64,000 bases of DNA from Lanius collurio (Eukaryota > Chordata > Aves > Passeriformes > Laniidae), in assembly GCA_020086605.1 (NCBI GenBank), contig JACBWW010000099.1, positions 452,866-516,865 of the forward strand, given 5' to 3'. The position numbers and the translations under genes are program-made. The notes under the pieces were generated by a model. It searched no databases and had not been told where the DNA came from. It saw only the letters and a list, made by a program, of their open reading frames with translations. The stretch's first letter is position 1. The number at the start of each line of letters is the position of its first letter. Shown piece by piece: positions 35,660 through 47,175 of this stretch.

Positions 35660-37947
35660 TTCTGAGCCTCACAGAGACACTGAGCAAGGACAGAAAAACA
35701 AAACACTTGTCAAAATACTTCACAGACAGGAGCAGCTTCAAGTTCACGAGAAACAGGAGGCTCCTGAAGGGATCAGATTAATAAATAATTTAAAATAAAT
35801 CAAGGTCCTGCCCAAGTTCTGAGCTGGAGAAAAGCCCTAGAGTGCCAGTTGTCCATTTCTGACTTGGACCACTGAAGATCTGAATATTCAACATTCTCAT
35901 GACTGAAAATATGCAACTACATGGGTTTCAGAGAAATTTAATTCTTGGTATATTCCCTTAACTTAAATGCAAACAGTGAAACCAAAGAGAAGAAGGAACT
36001 CCCATGCCACTAAACAGGAAGAATATTCATCCCCAAAAAAAGGAAAAAAGGGAAGACATGAAAGTTTTTCTCTAGAGTGCACCTGGGGGGAATTATACCG
36101 TGCTCTCACACCACATGAATGGCCATAAATGCAGCTAATTCCCTTTTTCCCTATGCCCAGTCATCCTTAAAGCCCTTCCTCATTCTCCCTCAGTGAAGCC
36201 AGGCTCGACAGCCAACCTGACCATCCTTGGTGCTCCCTTCCTTCTTCTCCATCACCAAGAGCTTCTGCTCAAGCCTATCAGAAGCAGAGCTCTCACAGAG
36301 TGCAGGATCCATGGAAGTTGGTGTTGGACAGAGGACAGGGATGGTGCTGGAACAGATCCCTCTGCCTGGCAGCTGGGGAGGGGATCAGCACAGGCTGTGA
36401 GCTGACCAGGAACACAAATGGAGCTCCAAACAAGTCCCAGCACAGGCCAAACCTTGGCCAATTGGCAGCACAGGGGAAGGTGGAAGGGAGGCAGGGATGG
36501 AAACAGAGAAGCATAAACAAGCATGGAAGCAAAGCACTGAGGGACAGGATGGGGATACCCAGGGGTGAAAATCAGCAATATGGAGAGCGAGGAGTTCCCC
36601 ACAGCACGAGCCTCTGGGGAATGCAGCTTTGGCTTAGCCCCTGATCCCCTCACCTTGGATTCTGGAGAAGTTAAACCAGTTGTTTCCTTATAAACCAGAA
36701 TATGCCCTGTTGCCCCTTAAGTGCAGAGATACCTTCCTTGTGCCAGCCCTCTCACAGCACAAGTGTAAAACCTTAAAATGGACATTTCCTAAACAACCCA
36801 TGGAAGTTCAGAAACCTTGGGCAGCATATACAGGTATTAAGTACCACAAACCCAGGATAGGACAAGGAGGGACATTTTAACAGAGGCCAGGAAAACTGAG
36901 ATATCAGCACCACTACAGGAGCACACCTTGAGGCTCATCAGCTTCAAGCTGCACAAATCTTTCTTTTTTTTTTTTCTCCTTTCCCTTTCATTTTTTTCCC
37001 CACCTTGAGCAGCTGCCTGGGGCAACAGGACATTTACTCCAACAGGCTCCTGGCAACAGAGATGAATCAGGAAAATGACAGAACGAGTGGGTGCTCCATG
37101 CCTGAAGGACCACCAAAGAAAAGGGAGGCATTGGGGAGCCAAGTGCATGAACCTTGGTGCTGTGAGTCACCTAACAACCTGGCAGGTATACAAGGAAAGT
37201 CAACAATGACCACATTCAGTGGCCAAACAGAGAACAGCTGCTGTGCAAAAGAAGTGCTGATGACAGTATCCCACTCATTACGGCCGTCCCGCTCCCTCTC
37301 CGCTTCAGAAATTATGTCAATTCTCAGTGCTGTAAAATAATCCCTTGGAGCAGCAGGAGCAGAGCCTGCCAGATGACTAACCCAGCCACCAGTGACCAAA
37401 CTGACAAGTTCAGAGCTATTTTTATCCCCACTCTCTCCTGACTTGCATTAACTCTGTCTCTCCTTGCCCTCCCCTCACCTTCAAGGTCCTTCAGTACAAA
37501 CCAATTCCCATCGCCAAAAAAACACAGAATTCTACAAGTCCCTCCTTGGCTGAGTCAAAGGAGAACAGAGAGAGGGGAGAAACAAAACTGCAAGTCCTTG
37601 TTGCCCTCTGAAATGGCAAAGAATAACAAGGAAACATAACTGAGATTAAAGTCAACAAAGCTCTACCGCACTTGTAGACTCAAAGAGACCGAGGCAGCAA
37701 TTGTGAGCAACGGCCTCGACCCGGGCACAGCTCAGCCAGTTTAATGTGTGACTCAGGTCTGTGGGGCTGTGCAGGACCAGAACCTGCAAGCCCAGCCTGG
37801 TTTAGCTGTTGCTGCACAATGTTCAGTCCTTGGAAAAGTCAAACACCAACTATTTTTATGGTGTGTACAGCAAAGCGCAGTGGGCTGAAGTTGTGATTAA
37901 AAATAAGCAATCAGAACTTTTAAATAGTTTTTGAAGTGTAACTTCTG

Positions 37948-38305
37948 CCTGGAGAAAAGGAGGTTCATGGGGGACTTTTATTGTCCTCTACAGCTTCCTG
38001 ATAGGAGGTTGAAGCCAGCTGAGGGTTGGGCTCTGCTCCTTGGGAACAAGAGACAGGACAAGAAGAAACGGCCTCAAGTTGTGTCAGGGGAGGTTCAAGT
38101 TGGATAGTGGGGAAATTTCTTCACTGAAAAGGTGGTCAGGCATTGGAATGGGCTGCCCAGGGCCCACTCATCCCTGGAGGCATTTAAAAAACAAGCAGAC
38201 ATGGCACTTCATGGTATGGCTTAGCGGGCACGGTGGGGTTTGGTTGAGGGTTGGACTGAATGATCTTGGAGGTCTTTTCCAACCTCAGTGATTCTGTGAT
38301 TCAGA
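37948..38305 (+). mobile_element. CR1 3' fragment in MAP3K14 intron 1
   Basis: Reads ctgcctggagaaaaggaggt, ggcctcaagttgtgtcaggg, attggaatgggctgcccagg and ends cctcagtgattctgtgattc. Confidence 0.9.
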
Positions 38306-40072
38306 ACTGAACAGGCCTGACTCACCTCTGTGCACGTGGAGGGGGCAAAGGGAGGTGCAAAGTGCTCCTGAGTCCCACTAATTCGGACACAGGCACTGGG
38401 TCTCTGCCCAGATCCCACACACAGCCCTTCTCAGGGAGCTCCAGATAAAAGAGAGCCCAGGGAGCAGCAAATGGGTACCTGAGGATGCACAGGAAGCCCA
38501 CTAAGAGCAGGATTTACCCCCATGAGATGCTCTGGAGCTGCAGCTCCCCTGGCTGTTTATGTGCTCCAGGATGAGCACAGCTTCCTGCACAGACACAAGG
38601 CACAGACGTGCAACACGGGGAGCTTCACGTTCCTGAGCTGGAGGGGGGTGTGCCCTGCCCAGAACTGCTTCTCTGGTTTTCACAATCACCTCTCCCTCAA
38701 CCAGGTCACTTTGATACAGCTGTAATTTTTGCTTTCAATATCCCTGATTTTCTTCCTTCTGTGGACATGTGATGGGCTCGTTATTTTCAAGGCAGAAAGG
38801 GGAAGTCAGGTAATGATGCAGGAGATAAGAGTGGATACTGCACTCCTAACCCACAACGGGCTTTTGATACCAGCCTAAAGCTTGTTTGCTCCTTATCTTC
38901 ACTAAGGGTTTACTCACCTTGGGTTAACTAATGTTACTTCCCACTGCTGTAAAACAGAAAGTGTGTTTTTACAGAATGAAAGCCAAACAGTCTCAGTTGT
39001 GCTGTGAAGGCACCACTCCAACGGCAACTCCTCCCTCACATAATGGGTGGGAGAAAGTAAAGTACTGGATAAGGTCACCTGAGACTTGTAGGGAGTCAGA
39101 ATTAACGAGATACTCAAAGATTGTTAATGTAAGAGATAATCAAATGCTTTCTGCTCTTTCAAAACCACCTCCCCCCTTCTCTAAACAAGCCCCTCTTCAG
39201 CTCTTCCATCTCGACTGGAAAATGTTTGGAGCAGGGGCCTTGAAAGAGCATTTCTGTGTTTCGTGAAATCATTGTGGGAGAAACTCAGAGCTGGACAGGA
39301 GCCACACAGACACCTTTTCAGCACTGAACCACTCCACAGCACACCATAATATGGGATCCTGCTTGGTGTGCCTGGCTCCAGTCCCCCTGGACAATGGCTT
39401 TTGGGAGAATTTCAGTGAAGGTTTTGCAGACCAGCCCATAGATTTGGTCAAAAAAGACTTGGGAAATAGCTTTAAAATATCCATAAGACTTCCTAAGTCA
39501 ACTTCACATAATGGAGATTTCTTCTCCTCATCTGAGTGTACCCATTCAGCAGCAGTTTCACACTGACATTTAGTTTGAAAGGAAAGAAGAAGAAAAAAAA
39601 ATTATGTTGTTTCAGTGAGGTTTCCCACTTCCTTATGGAGAGGAGTTCTGAGCAGAGCACTAACTCAGGTTGCCTTTGCAGCTGCTGCTGGTTTGATCAA
39701 ACACAAGGAGCATTTTTAGCCATGTTGCTTTGCTGACCACCACAACAAAGCAACAGCTGGGAAGAGCCAGGAATTTCTGCATCACTAGAGCAGGGAATGT
39801 CAACTGAGAAGAACACCACACACCTTTTGGGGACCTTCCAGTCCTAACAGCTGTCAGTGAGTATGGGAGAAAGTGCCAAATCTACAGCTAAAAGAACCTA
39901 CACAGAGTATTAGCTGCAAAATCCTTGGGTAAAGCCATCAAACTTTGTCAAGAAACAGGTTCTTTCAAAGGAAAAAAATAGATTATACTTGTTAATGGAT
40001 GGACCATATTAAAAATCTGGTTTGGTTGGGGCCCAAGGCACGTATGTATACATATATCCTTTATAAATATAC

Positions 40073-40091
40073 TTTATATATATATATATAT
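40073..40091. repeat. (TA)n microsatellite
   Basis: About nine TA units, immediately left of a CR1 fragment. Confidence 0.85.
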
Positions 40092-40092
40092 G

Positions 40093-40217
40093 GGAGGGTT
40101 CAAGGCCAGGTTGGACAGGGCTTGGAGCAGCCTGGGATAGTGGAAGGTGTCCCTGCCATGGCAGGGGGTGAAACTGGGTGGGCTTTAAGGTCCCTTCCAA
40201 CCTAAACCATTCCATGA
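40093..40217 (+). mobile_element. CR1 3' fragment
   Basis: Reads aaggccaggttggacagggc and ends tcccttccaacctaaaccat. Intronic in MAP3K14. Confidence 0.88.
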
Positions 40218-43200
40218 CTGTTTGTACAACTCTTTCAGAGCCCAGGCACCACTTGCCTCCATCCCTGCCTCCCCTCTGCCTCGATGCCACTCATGGGCTC
40301 TCCTGCCTGCCCACGTTTCAGATGGAACTGAAATTAAGACGGTTCCGTTTTTGGCCCGGGCAGTTTAAGGCCTGTTACTGCAGCCCAGGCCTGGGGTGGA
40401 GATTTAAACTGCTCAGAGCTGTCAGCAGGACAAGTTTCAGTTTGTGTCACAAGGGACTTTAAAAAAGCTGTTGTAGCACTCAACAGCCTCCCGACCTCAA
40501 AACACACTTAATGCTGCTTTAAGTGAGCTTGTCTAAGGGAAAAGAAAAAAAGACACTTCCCTTGTGTATCTAAGAGCTCCAAAGTGAAAATAAATAGAAT
40601 GCCTGACTGATTAAAATCCTGGTGAGTCAGAGCAGCAGTTGCTATTCCAGGGAGCTCTCAGCCTTCACCTCCCCTTCGATAACCACTGTGACCCATCTGG
40701 CCATTCCAGGGCTCCTGCACAATCCCCTCTGGTCCCTCACTTGTGTATGCACAGATTTATCTGAGGAGCACCAGGGAAAGCTAAAAACCTTCTCCCCAAA
40801 GCACCACAAACTCCCTGCTTGAAGCACTTCACTATCAGCCCTATGTATGAGCACGTTATGTTACAAACGATAGCCAGTATGTAAACATGTTCTTTAAAGT
40901 GGTTTGATAGTAAATACTCCCAAATCCTGTTTCAGCCACTGGTGTTGCTTACTGTAAACATCAGGATAATGAGCCTCAACTGTTTTTTTTTAGTTGTCAG
41001 ACATTAAGATATTGCAATAGCTTGGTTCCAAAATCTGCAGGGAAATATTTGGGTTTAACTATCAGCGGATTTCTAAAAGCACCCAAATACATCTTTATCC
41101 TCAATTCCTTGAGGGCAGCCAGAGCACAGCTCACCCCTGAACAATTCTTTTCATGTTGCTGAACAAAGATATGAACACCACCATTTGCCCAGAGCTTACA
41201 ACCACCACCACAATCCCATTCACTCAAAGAAGGGCTAGTTTTTCCCAACCCCTTTGTAAACACGGAGAACAGAAATAATCAGAACAAACTTCAGCCTGAT
41301 AAGGATTTGCTTCCCAGCTGTTCTCACACAGCTCTCAGGCCACTGCTTAACAACATCCTGGCTTTGACAATCCACTTGTGAAGTTATTTCCTAAACTACA
41401 ACAAAGTGATATGGTAAAGCACCTAAAGGGACAACTTCCACCAGCCACCACAAACACACCTGAAAATCAATTCTGCCCAAGCAGGTGGAGCCAGGCTGTC
41501 ACCAGTTGTTACTTTACATTGCTTTGCAGCTTTACATTCCAATTATTTATAAAATCCATGTAAATCTATGGAGAAGCAGTAAGGCTGGGATGCCAGGCAA
41601 AACCAACCCAAAAGTTTAGTTAAATTTAGCATAGATAGAAGCAGTTCTATATGATCTTAGTCTATGATTGGTCCTGCAAATTCAGTTGTGATGATTTCAT
41701 GCTATAAAGTCAAAATATGAACCGATTGGGATCATTTCTAACTGTCCAGCCTGAGCAGACTCTCATGAGACAAACTCCTACATGAACTGTGGAACAGAAC
41801 TGCCTTTAGGCAAGACAAGGTCCATATTCTTCTGGGCCCTGATGTCACTAAACCGTGATCAGCAAAGCCCAGTCTCCTACAGGCTCAGTTCCCACGTGTC
41901 TGTCCCTCCGTGCATCCTGATCTCCCTCTCCCAGCATGTCCAGACCCTTTCCTAACTCAGGGCTCTTTTAGTCCCACTCAGATGCTCATCTCAAAGCCTG
42001 GAAATCTTTCTGTCTTCCAGGCCGCGATCCCTCTCTCTCCACCAACACATCTGACACTTGCCAGCAAAGTTCAAAAGCCACAGAAGGAAAGCTGAAGAGT
42101 TATGGTCACTTTGCCTCCATCCTCTTGGCAATTATAATTTTTATTCAGCACCTCATCACTGCTACAACAGCTCAGCTCTATCCCCTCCCGTTTAACACGG
42201 AAAGAAGACTCAGGACAGACTCATTAACTTTAAGTTCATTACCTCCAGTGATGTTGGATCAGGTCCCACAAACCCTTTAGGTTTTCAGTTGTGTTTGTTT
42301 GTTATGCTCCTTCACAGTGCTCGACAAGATTCAGTCTCTTAATACAGTTAAAATTTAATAGTTAATAGCAAGTGACTCATTCCCAAGGAATCCGGTGGCC
42401 GTGCCAATAACAGATTTCAACTGAGGTAAAATGCAATAAAGCAGCTCACTACAGACACACTCAATTCAACTATTCTTATCACTAATGTCACAGCACAGAA
42501 GCGCGAGTTATTACTCATAAAAGGGTTCAGAAAGCTGGTCGAAAAAGAAATTCAGACTTTGTTTATAGGTGCTGGTTTCAGACTGCTGCGTCGTACATGT
42601 GCCGAGCACTCAACACATGTTTCTAATGCAACCAGTTAAAGCTGACAGGAAGCATCTGAGATCAACCACAGCAGCAACTTATTAATCAGCAAAGAAACAC
42701 TTTAACCTTTTGCCAGAAAAGAAGAAGAAGAAAAAAAAAATTAGGTATTTAGTTGTGTCAAAGAGATGCTCAGAGTGAAAAGGACCGGGTGGTTCAGGTG
42801 AATTAAGGTCTGGCTCGGCTGTGTTGTGATGAGCTGAGCTCATCCCAGCCTCATTCTCTCCTCTCCAGGACCAGGGATCGGCGAAGTCCCTGCATCGGGA
42901 CCCCGGGGAACCGGAGAACTCAGGGCACTGAGGAGCCTGGGGCAGCAGGAGATCAGAGAATCGGGCAGCCCAGGGCACCGGGAGCTCGGGGCACCGGGAG
43001 CCGCAGACCCGAGAAGGTGCCGGGCAGTGCAGTGACATCCACGCTCCGAACACACACACACAGCGCCGCGGCGGGAGCGGCTGCGGCGGGGCCCGGAGAG
43101 CCCATGAGCCGCTCGGAGCCCCCCGGCCGGGCCGGGGCTCCTCACACGCTGCTCCCACCGGCAGCCGCGGAAGCTCCGCCAGGCCCTCCCGGGCAGATGC

Positions 43201-43278
43201 GTCCCGCGGCTCCCGGACCGAACACCGCCCCTCGGACCCGGATCCCGCCTCCACGGCGGTGGCCAGGCCCGCACCTAC

Positions 43279-43400
43279 CGCTCCGGCACGGCTCGGCTCA
43301 GCCCGGTCCAGCCCGGTCCAGTTGTGCTCAGCTCGCCCGGCACAGCCCGGCGCGGCCCCTCAGGCCTCTCGGCGGCTCCCGCTCACTGACAGGCGGCACC
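43279..43400 (-). other. MAP3K14: Proposed non-coding exon 1 of MAP3K14
   Basis: On the minus strand gccggagcg is followed by the donor gtaggtgcgg (GT at 43278-43277), about 100 bases downstream of the CCAAT/GC-box cluster. Start site not defined; the 43400 end is approximate. It would splice to the acceptor at 35680. Confidence 0.45.
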
Positions 43401-43559
43401 CAGAGACGGCCCCGCCCCCTGTCTCCGCACAGCCAATCACCGACCCGTGTCGCCGCATGGCCCCGCCCTACCTCCCTCAACGCCCAATCACAGCTCGGTC
43501 CTTGCCCAGGCTCCGCCCCCCAACTCGTCCCGGGCCGGCTGGATTTCCCAGAAGTGGGC

Positions 43560-43785
43560 GTGGCCTGCTTGGCAGAAAGCCCCGCCCCGCGGCTCCTCCG
43601 GGCGCCTTCGCGCTGCGCCTGCGCACTCCGCCGCGGGAGGCGGCGCCGGGAGCGGCCGCCGGTCCCCTCCCGGTCTTCCGCCATGTTGACTGTGGGTCTC
43701 GCCGGTCCCGGGCCCCGCTGGGTCCCTCGGTTCCTTCAGGCAGGGGCGGCAGGCGTGTTGAGGCCACCTCGGAGCCGCCTCGGAG
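43560..43785 (+). other. Possible first exon of a divergent transcript
   Basis: Plus-strand side of the CpG island, ending in cctcggag before a donor-like gtactt at 43786. No conserved protein. An ATG at 43683 opens 40 codons only. A non-coding transcript comparable in position to mammalian MAP3K14-AS1 is the most that can be suggested. Confidence 0.25.
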
Positions 43786-44172
43786 GTACTTCGGTGCCGC
43801 ATTAGAGCGTTTTGCCTGCTAGCAGCCGCTCCAAAGACTCGCCCATTACACTGCCGTTGCCTCCGGAAGCTGAGACTTTCCACTGATTCTATTTTTTTTT
43901 TCCTTGTCTAAGCCTCCGTCGCCCTTTCCCGGTGAAATGGCAAGGGAAGGGCCGCAGGAGTGTGTCCCTCCGTGCCGGCTCTGCCCCGGCGGCTGGGCTG
44001 AGCCCCATCCCGGCGGTGGGGAATGGGAGCCGCCAGTCCTGCTGTGAGGAGATTTTCGAGTAGTATAAGTTTATGATAACTTAACTCTGATCTCAGTAGG
44101 CGACACTTTATTATTATTCGGGTTATATTTTGCCCAAGTACGGTTATGTTTTGCTTTGACACTAAAGGAAGG

Positions 44173-44173
44173 N
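44173..44173. other. Single undetermined base
   Basis: One N in ggaaggngagc within otherwise complete sequence. Confidence 0.99.
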
Positions 44174-44309
44174 GAGCTGTAAAGAATGTCTTGAAGGCAC
44201 GAACAAAGTGTGAATGGTGTAACAATGACGCTGCAGTCAGCGAGCCGCGGTGTGACACAGGTACAGCTCGGAGATGGGAAGAGCTCTTTAGCCGGGAGCA
44301 GCAGGAGCC

Positions 44310-44384
44310 GGTACCGATCAGAGCTCCTGACACCGGTACCGATCAGAGCTCCTGACACCGGTACCGATCAGAGCTCCTGACACC
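44310..44384. repeat. Perfect tandem triplication of a 25-bp unit
   Basis: Three identical copies starting at 44310, 44335 and 44360. The unit begins ggtaccgatcag and ends agctcctgacacc. Preceded by a CpG-rich stretch about 0.5 kb from the promoter island. Confidence 0.95.
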
Positions 44385-46130
44385 TCTGCAGCCCCCGCAG
44401 TGCTTGGAGCAGAGCGAGAGCACCGCTTGTCCCCCCACCGGGGCAGCAGCTCCGCTGGGCCCGGCTCTGCTCTGCCCCTCCGTCCTGGTTCCAAGGGCTC
44501 CTCCGGCCGGCTCGGGTTTCTGTTGCAGCAATCAAACCCACAAGTAGCTCTGAGCACCAGCACACATGGAGAGAATGCAAATACAGCTGTGCTCCTGTTT
44601 ATGGAAATAGCACAGGGCGTAGCTGTGACTTGGTTTGGAGAGTTAGCACAAATAGCTGCATTAATAATTGCTGTGAAATAAGCAGAGTCCTCCTTTTGGG
44701 TGCCCCAGTAGTGTCAAGATCTACTTCTGTGATTACAGTTCAGAGAGCACTCATGGCCTCACAGAAACCTGCATGGGTTGATTATGGTGATCCACTCTGG
44801 GACTGCTGCTCAGGAAAAGCTCTTAGCTGGGAGCTCTTGATCTGTTACTCCACATTTGGTGCTCACTGTGAGTGTGTGAGCCAAGAGCAGCGTGTTACAA
44901 TACAGGAACTTGAGCCAGGCAGGACTTTGGCAGCTTCAGTCTGGATCCAGAGATGGAGATGGCTCATTCCACCTTGGCTGATCTCCAGCATCATCCCACC
45001 AATCCCAGTGACATGTCACCATTTTAACAATGGAGAATTCTGACCATTTTACACCCCTGCCACTCCAGTCCACGTTCTCTTGTCCTAATCCCTCTCCTAG
45101 AAGCTGAGGTCCAGCCCTCACGGGTGCTGCTGAGCTTGGAGCACAGGAGGGGTGGGGGCCACCGTGCCTTACATGCTGGCATTCCCAGAGTCTGTTCTTG
45201 GGGCAGGCTCTCCCCTCCTTCAGGCTGTGTTGGAGTTTGGTGTCTGGCCATGGCAGCTGCTCTAGAGGAGCTGCGTGGAGTAACTTGGGGCTTTGGGGTG
45301 CTCAGCCAGGAGCTGCAGGCCTGAGGGTGACCCTCACAGGGAACATTGGGTACCTTATCCGTGGGAAGAGCTCCTCCACCAGGTGCTGTGGTGGTGGTGA
45401 CAGAGCAGTACTCTGTCCTTGGGTGGGGAGATGGGATTGGCATCCCAGCTACACAAACCCTCCCTGTGAGTGAACACTGGAGCTCTCAGAGCAGAGGTGG
45501 CCACACTCAGACCTTGCTGCTTTCACTGTGACATTTGGAGCCACCTCGAGCCAGAGTGACAAACGGGCTCTTGGCTGTTCTGTTCTTCGGAACCTCATCC
45601 TGAAGCAACTGCTTGAAAACTTCACCATTCAAAAGTTTCACTTCCCAAATTGTGCTGTGCTATAAATACCCTGTGCAGTGGGATATGACATTTACTCCCA
45701 CACATGAGACACAGCGAGCTTTGTAACTTACAAACTCTTTAACCCTTGAGTAAACACAAGGTAAGAAGCCTGCAGGACAGACTCATGTTGCAGCCTGTGA
45801 GCTGCTGTGGGCTGCAGGAGAGGAAATGGGAGGGGAATTGCACACAGAATTACTGCAGTTAGAGTGGACAAACTCACTTCTTCCAGCTGTTTGGACATCA
45901 CAGAGCTAAAGATACTGCTTTAGGAATATTAGTGCTTTATTCCACTCTTATCAACTGATCTCAGAGCACTTTCCTGTCCAAACCAAAGAAGTACTTAAGT
46001 TAGTTTGCTTTAGTTTCCGATTCTGCAACTGATTTATGACCCATGACAAATTTCTTAGTTCCTTGGTTTTATTTCCGTGTAAAACAAATAACTGCTTTTC
46101 TCTTGCTCTTTACATGTTGTATATATCTTG
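44385..46130. other. Intergenic interval, nothing recognised
   Basis: CpG density falls off from the left. No exon, RNA gene or transposon identified; TATAAATA near 45660 has no supporting context. Confidence 0.5.
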
Positions 46131-46325
46131 TAGAATCATGGAATGGTCTGGGATGGAAACCCAAAAGGGGATGGAAAGACCATGCAGGGACACCTTCCAC
46201 TTTGCCAGGGTGCTCCAGGCCCTGTCCAGCGTGGCCTCGGACACTTCCAGGATCCAGGGACAGCCACAGATTCTCCAGGCAACCTGTGCCACAGCCTCAC
46301 CACAGGGAATGATTTCTTCCTTATC
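46131..46325 (-). mobile_element. CR1 3' fragment
   Basis: The plus strand reads tagaatcatggaatggtctg, gcagggacaccttccacttt and acacttccaggatccaggga. Confidence 0.88.
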
Positions 46326-46378
46326 GTAGAATCAGAGAATGGTTTGGCTTGGAAGGGACCTTAAAGATCATATATAGG
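46326..46378 (-). mobile_element. Second CR1 tail, directly adjacent
   Basis: The plus strand reads tagaatcagagaatggtttg and ggaagggaccttaaagatca, cut short by the GATA repeat. Confidence 0.85.
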
Positions 46379-46380
46379 AG

Positions 46381-46443
<63 letters not shown>

Positions 46444-46444
46444 C
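46379..46444. repeat. (GATA)n microsatellite
   Basis: About 15 uninterrupted gata units after a CR1 tail, ending gacagaa. Confidence 0.97.
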
Positions 46445-46886
46445 AGAATAATATAATTTCAACAGAATTTCAATATAGTAGATATATATAGTATATAATT
46501 TCAACAAAATTTCAATAGATACAATAATACATTGAATTAGTAGGCTCCGTCTGTAGGGTGCACTGACTGAAGTGCTCAGGTGCTGCTGTTTCATAAATAT
46601 ACTCTATAAATATGTAAATATCCTCTTTCTCTGTATATATATGTCTCAATGGGCGTAGGTTTTAATGTTTGTATCTTTCTTATTGAGAAAGAGCTGAAGT
46701 CACCTGGATGGGTAGATTGTAAAATGAGTGGGTCATCTTATCTCTTCCCCTTGCATAACCTCACCTCAAGCAAGGTGTGTGTCAGGGCAAGTCAAGAGCA
46801 CAATTATCAGAGCAGCCCATGCTGCTGCGGCTCCTCTGCGGGTAATGGAGCCCAGGGTTCCAAAAGTGTGTGATGGTGGCACGTCA

Positions 46887-46912
46887 GTGTGTGTGTGTGT
46901 GTGTGTGTGTGT
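46887..46912. repeat. (GT)n microsatellite
   Basis: Thirteen gt units. Confidence 0.95.
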
Positions 46913-46924
46913 CTGCTGCTTAAG

Positions 46925-47175
46925 AGTTTGCAGAAAGGGTTGACTTGAAGCTGTGTCTGGGAGGTTTAGGTTGGAGCTCAGGAGAAGCTTCTTCCCCCAG
47001 AGGGTGCTGGCACTGCCCAGGCTCCCCAGGGAATGGTCCCGAGGCTGCCAGAGCTCCAGGAGCTGCCAGGGATGCCCAGGGTGGGGGTGTTGGGGTGTCT
47101 GGGCAGTGCCAGGGGTTGGACTCATGATCCTTGGGGGTCCCTTCCAGCTTGGAATATTCCATGCTTCTATAAGAG
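46925..47175 (+). mobile_element. CR1 3' fragment
   Basis: Reads gtttaggttggagctcagga, ctgggcagtgccaggggttg and ends gaatattccatgcttctata. Same subfamily as the copy at 16330-16545. Confidence 0.87.

Larger units (their letters stand above)
35680..43278 (-). other. MAP3K14: MAP3K14 intron 1 (no coding exon seen)
   Basis: A 7.6-kb interval between the proposed non-coding exon 1 and the first coding exon. Apart from two CR1 copies (37948-38305, 40093-40217), a TA repeat and CT-rich runs near 36960, I recognise nothing in it. Confidence 0.6.
42850..43850. promoter_or_regulatory. MAP3K14: CpG-island promoter of MAP3K14, probably bidirectional
   Basis: Strong CpG density over 1 kb. Two CCAAT boxes (43433-43437, 43484-43488), several GC boxes (ccccgccc near 43410, 43461, 43510, 43580), a TTCCCAGAA element at 43545-43553 resembling a STAT or ZNF143-type site, and ccgccatgttg near 43680 (YY1-like on the minus strand, caacatggcgg). 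No clear TATA box. Placement 5' of MAP3K14 is by position and by a good donor at 43278-43277. In mammals an antisense RNA starts divergently from MAP3K14; a plus-strand partner here is inference. Confidence 0.7.

Noticed and set aside
43328..43684. 118-codon minus-strand frame starting MAEDREGTGG as a MAP3K14 or other N-terminus
   Set aside because: It runs through the CCAAT/GC-box promoter region and encodes low-complexity Arg/Gly sequence; MAP3K14 has a complete start at 35659.
43908..44563. Open frames containing repeated SDRYRCQEL or GALIGTGV
   Set aside because: Produced by the 25-bp triplication, readable in all frames; no conserved protein.
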